From a virus: a stretch of DNA of 47,042 bases. Position 1 is the first letter of the stretch, and every line of letters begins with the position of its first letter. The notes below the pieces were generated by a model. That model was not told where the DNA came from. It did no database searches and saw nothing but the letters and a program-made list of their open reading frames with translations. The stretch spans positions 1-47,042 of IMG/VR virus record IMGVR_UViG_3300048091_000152; one strand, 5' to 3'. Below, in pieces: positions 46,396-47,042 of this stretch. The translations under genes were made by a program, and so were the position numbers.

Positions 46396-46605
46396 TTATT
46401 CGGGGGACATCAGCACCGCTAGCGACAATTTGATGAACTCCTCATTGCGGTCGATGTCTTCGAGGGCGCCGAGCACGTTGTCGGCGACGTCGGCCGAACC
46501 GCGCTGCTCGACCCAGTTCGAAAGCTCCTGGGTGGCAGCCTCAAGGGCGAGTTGGTGTTCGTTGATCTTGTTCAGGAGGGAAAGGAGCAAGTCTGAATGT
46601 GGAAT
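46396..46605 (-). CDS. Small acidic hypothetical protein beside attR
   Basis: Open frame of 69 residues containing NKINEHQLALEAATQELSNW, VEQRGSADVADNVLGALEDI, RNEEFIKLSLAVLMSPE. The related copy at 4459-4667 has an ATG where this copy has ATT (46603-46605). Translation must therefore begin at ATT, at the TTG at 46590, or not at all. The frame is otherwise intact. The function is unknown; the protein is helical and acidic. It lies between the XRE operon and attR, within the prophage boundaries. Confidence 0.5.
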   Translation of the reverse strand: MPHSDLLLSLLNKINEHQLALEAATQELSNWVEQRGSADVADNVLGALEDIDRNEEFIKLSLAVLMSPE

Positions 46606-46709
46606 CGCGAATCCTCAGTTTTGAGGTCAGCGTAGCAGCGGAAATGTGGTGACACATATGGGGAGGTGAAGCGGTCGGCAGGACGCCGGAAGAGGGGGCA
46701 AAAGCGGAA

Positions 46710-46743
46710 AGTTTTGTAACGGTTACCAAATAGTTTTGTAACG
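46710..46743. promoter_or_regulatory. Candidate integrase arm-type sites, right
   Basis: Two direct copies of AGTTTTGTAACG at 46710-46721 and 46732-46743, 22 bp apart (two helical turns), 75-108 bp inside attR. The same 12-mer lies at 5042-5053 at the other end. A pair of phased repeats next to att fits arm sites for the integrase. Confidence 0.45.
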
Positions 46744-46780
46744 ACGCCCAAAAGCAGCGCTGATTCCCAAACCTCAGAAA

Positions 46781-46812
46781 CGACAAAGCCCTGAATAATC
46801 AGGGCTTTGTCG
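46781..46812. terminator. tRNA-Ser terminator hairpin
   Basis: The same 32-bp hairpin as at 4840-4871 (CGACAAAGCCCTGA stem, one loop base different), just downstream of the tRNA-Ser 3' end in the direction of tRNA transcription. Confidence 0.7.
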
Positions 46813-46817
46813 TACAT

Positions 46818-46881
46818 AAGATGGCGGAGGCGATGGGATTCGAACTCATGGACCTGTTACAGTCGACGGTTTTCAAGACCG
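46818..46881. repeat. attR: attR core repeat
   Basis: 64 bp identical to 4876-4939. It covers the T arm, variable arm and 3' anticodon side of the tRNA-Ser gene, so integration leaves the tRNA intact on the right. Confidence 0.9.
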
Positions 46882-46909
46882 TTGCCTTAAACCACTCGGC
46901 CACACCTCC
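46822..46909 (-). tRNA. tRNA-Ser(TGA)
   Basis: 88 nt on the minus strand: 5' GGAGGTGTGGCCGAGTGG..., anticodon loop CTTGAAA (anticodon TGA), long variable arm GACTGTAACAGGTC, T arm GAGTTCGAATCCC, acceptor and encoded CCA at 46822-46824. The long variable arm and 88-nt length are class II, as expected for Ser. It is the prophage target. Its promoter lies just upstream. Confidence 0.95.
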
Positions 46910-46927
46910 GTTTGCGTTGCGGGCGCC

Positions 46928-46955
46928 ATAATACCTGAATGAAACACACTGTCAA
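46928..46955 (-). promoter_or_regulatory. tRNA-Ser promoter
   Basis: On the minus strand a perfect TTGACA (46950-46955) and TATTAT (46928-46933) with a 16-bp spacer, 19 bp before the tRNA 5' end. Confidence 0.75.
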
Positions 46956-47032
46956 ACTCTCTGCATGGCTTGTTACAGAGCGTCTGTTATGATCTTTGCG
47001 ACTGAACGTTTCAAACCAACAGGAGTGTCGCC

Positions 47033-47042
47033 ATGCGCGAAC
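47033..47042 (+). CDS. Start of a BI-1/YccA-like gene
   Basis: Only ten bases are visible: ATG CGC GAA C (Met-Arg-Glu) after AGGAGTGTCGCC, a good ribosome site. In Pseudomonas the gene beside this tRNA-Ser is commonly a Bax inhibitor-1/YccA family membrane protein starting Met-Arg-Glu-Gln, so this is the likely identity. It rests on synteny, not on the visible sequence. Confidence 0.45.

Overview
The window is Pseudomonas DNA, most likely of the P. fluorescens group. Evidence is the GC-rich codon use, the tRNA-Ser(TGA) next to a gene starting Met-Arg-Glu (as in Pseudomonas BI-1/YccA), and Pseudomonas-type phage proteins. It holds one apparently complete prophage of about 42 kb, integrated in the 3' end of tRNA-Ser and bounded by identical 64-bp repeats at 4876-4939 and 46818-46881.

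Left chromosomal flank (1-4875): the 5' part of an Old Yellow Enzyme reductase gene, a divergent TetR regulator, a DHFR-family reductase, then about 2.5 kb of decayed mobile DNA. The decayed part includes a broken P2-type gene D, the 3' half of a tRNA-Pro-like gene, and a winged-helix ORF fused in frame to the last 64 residues of an integrase.

Left arm of the prophage (4940-14581): a leftward operon with integrase, a DUF4224 excisionase candidate, many small tightly coupled genes of unknown function and a 685-aa cytosine-C5 methyltransferase. Five short rightward genes sit between or opposite these genes, two of them zinc-ribbon paralogues. A frameshift in a pentanucleotide repeat and a truncated DUF4406 gene show recent rearrangement.

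Control region (14582-16530): built like lambda. A leftward promoter carries an operator of the form TTTAG-N4-CTAAA, followed by a leader with a boxA. CI and Cro genes diverge from three regularly spaced copies of the same operator. Between PL and cI lies a rightward gene with a near-consensus LexA box, a candidate SOS-driven antirepressor.

Early right arm (16599-21997): CII-type regulator, lambda O-like initiator with iteron-like repeats in its linker, DnaB helicase, a second complete tyrosine recombinase, and a Q-type antiterminator.

Late region (22685-44651): holin, a possible cos region, lambda-type packaging and head genes (Nu1, A, W, B, a ClpP protease-capsid fusion, a decoration protein, FII), then a P2-type contractile tail in P2 order (V, W, J, I, H, G, FI, FII, E/E', T, U, X, D), then GH19 endolysin and Rz/Rz1. 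The E to E' junction resembles the +1 frameshift site of RF2. Intrinsic terminator hairpins stand just before several late cassettes, which fits Q-type antitermination.

Right end (44653-46817): leftward cargo genes, including an XRE repressor with an overlapping ImmA/IrrE metallopeptidase under a strong promoter, then a small ORF duplicated outside attL, then tRNA-Ser and the start of a YccA-like gene.
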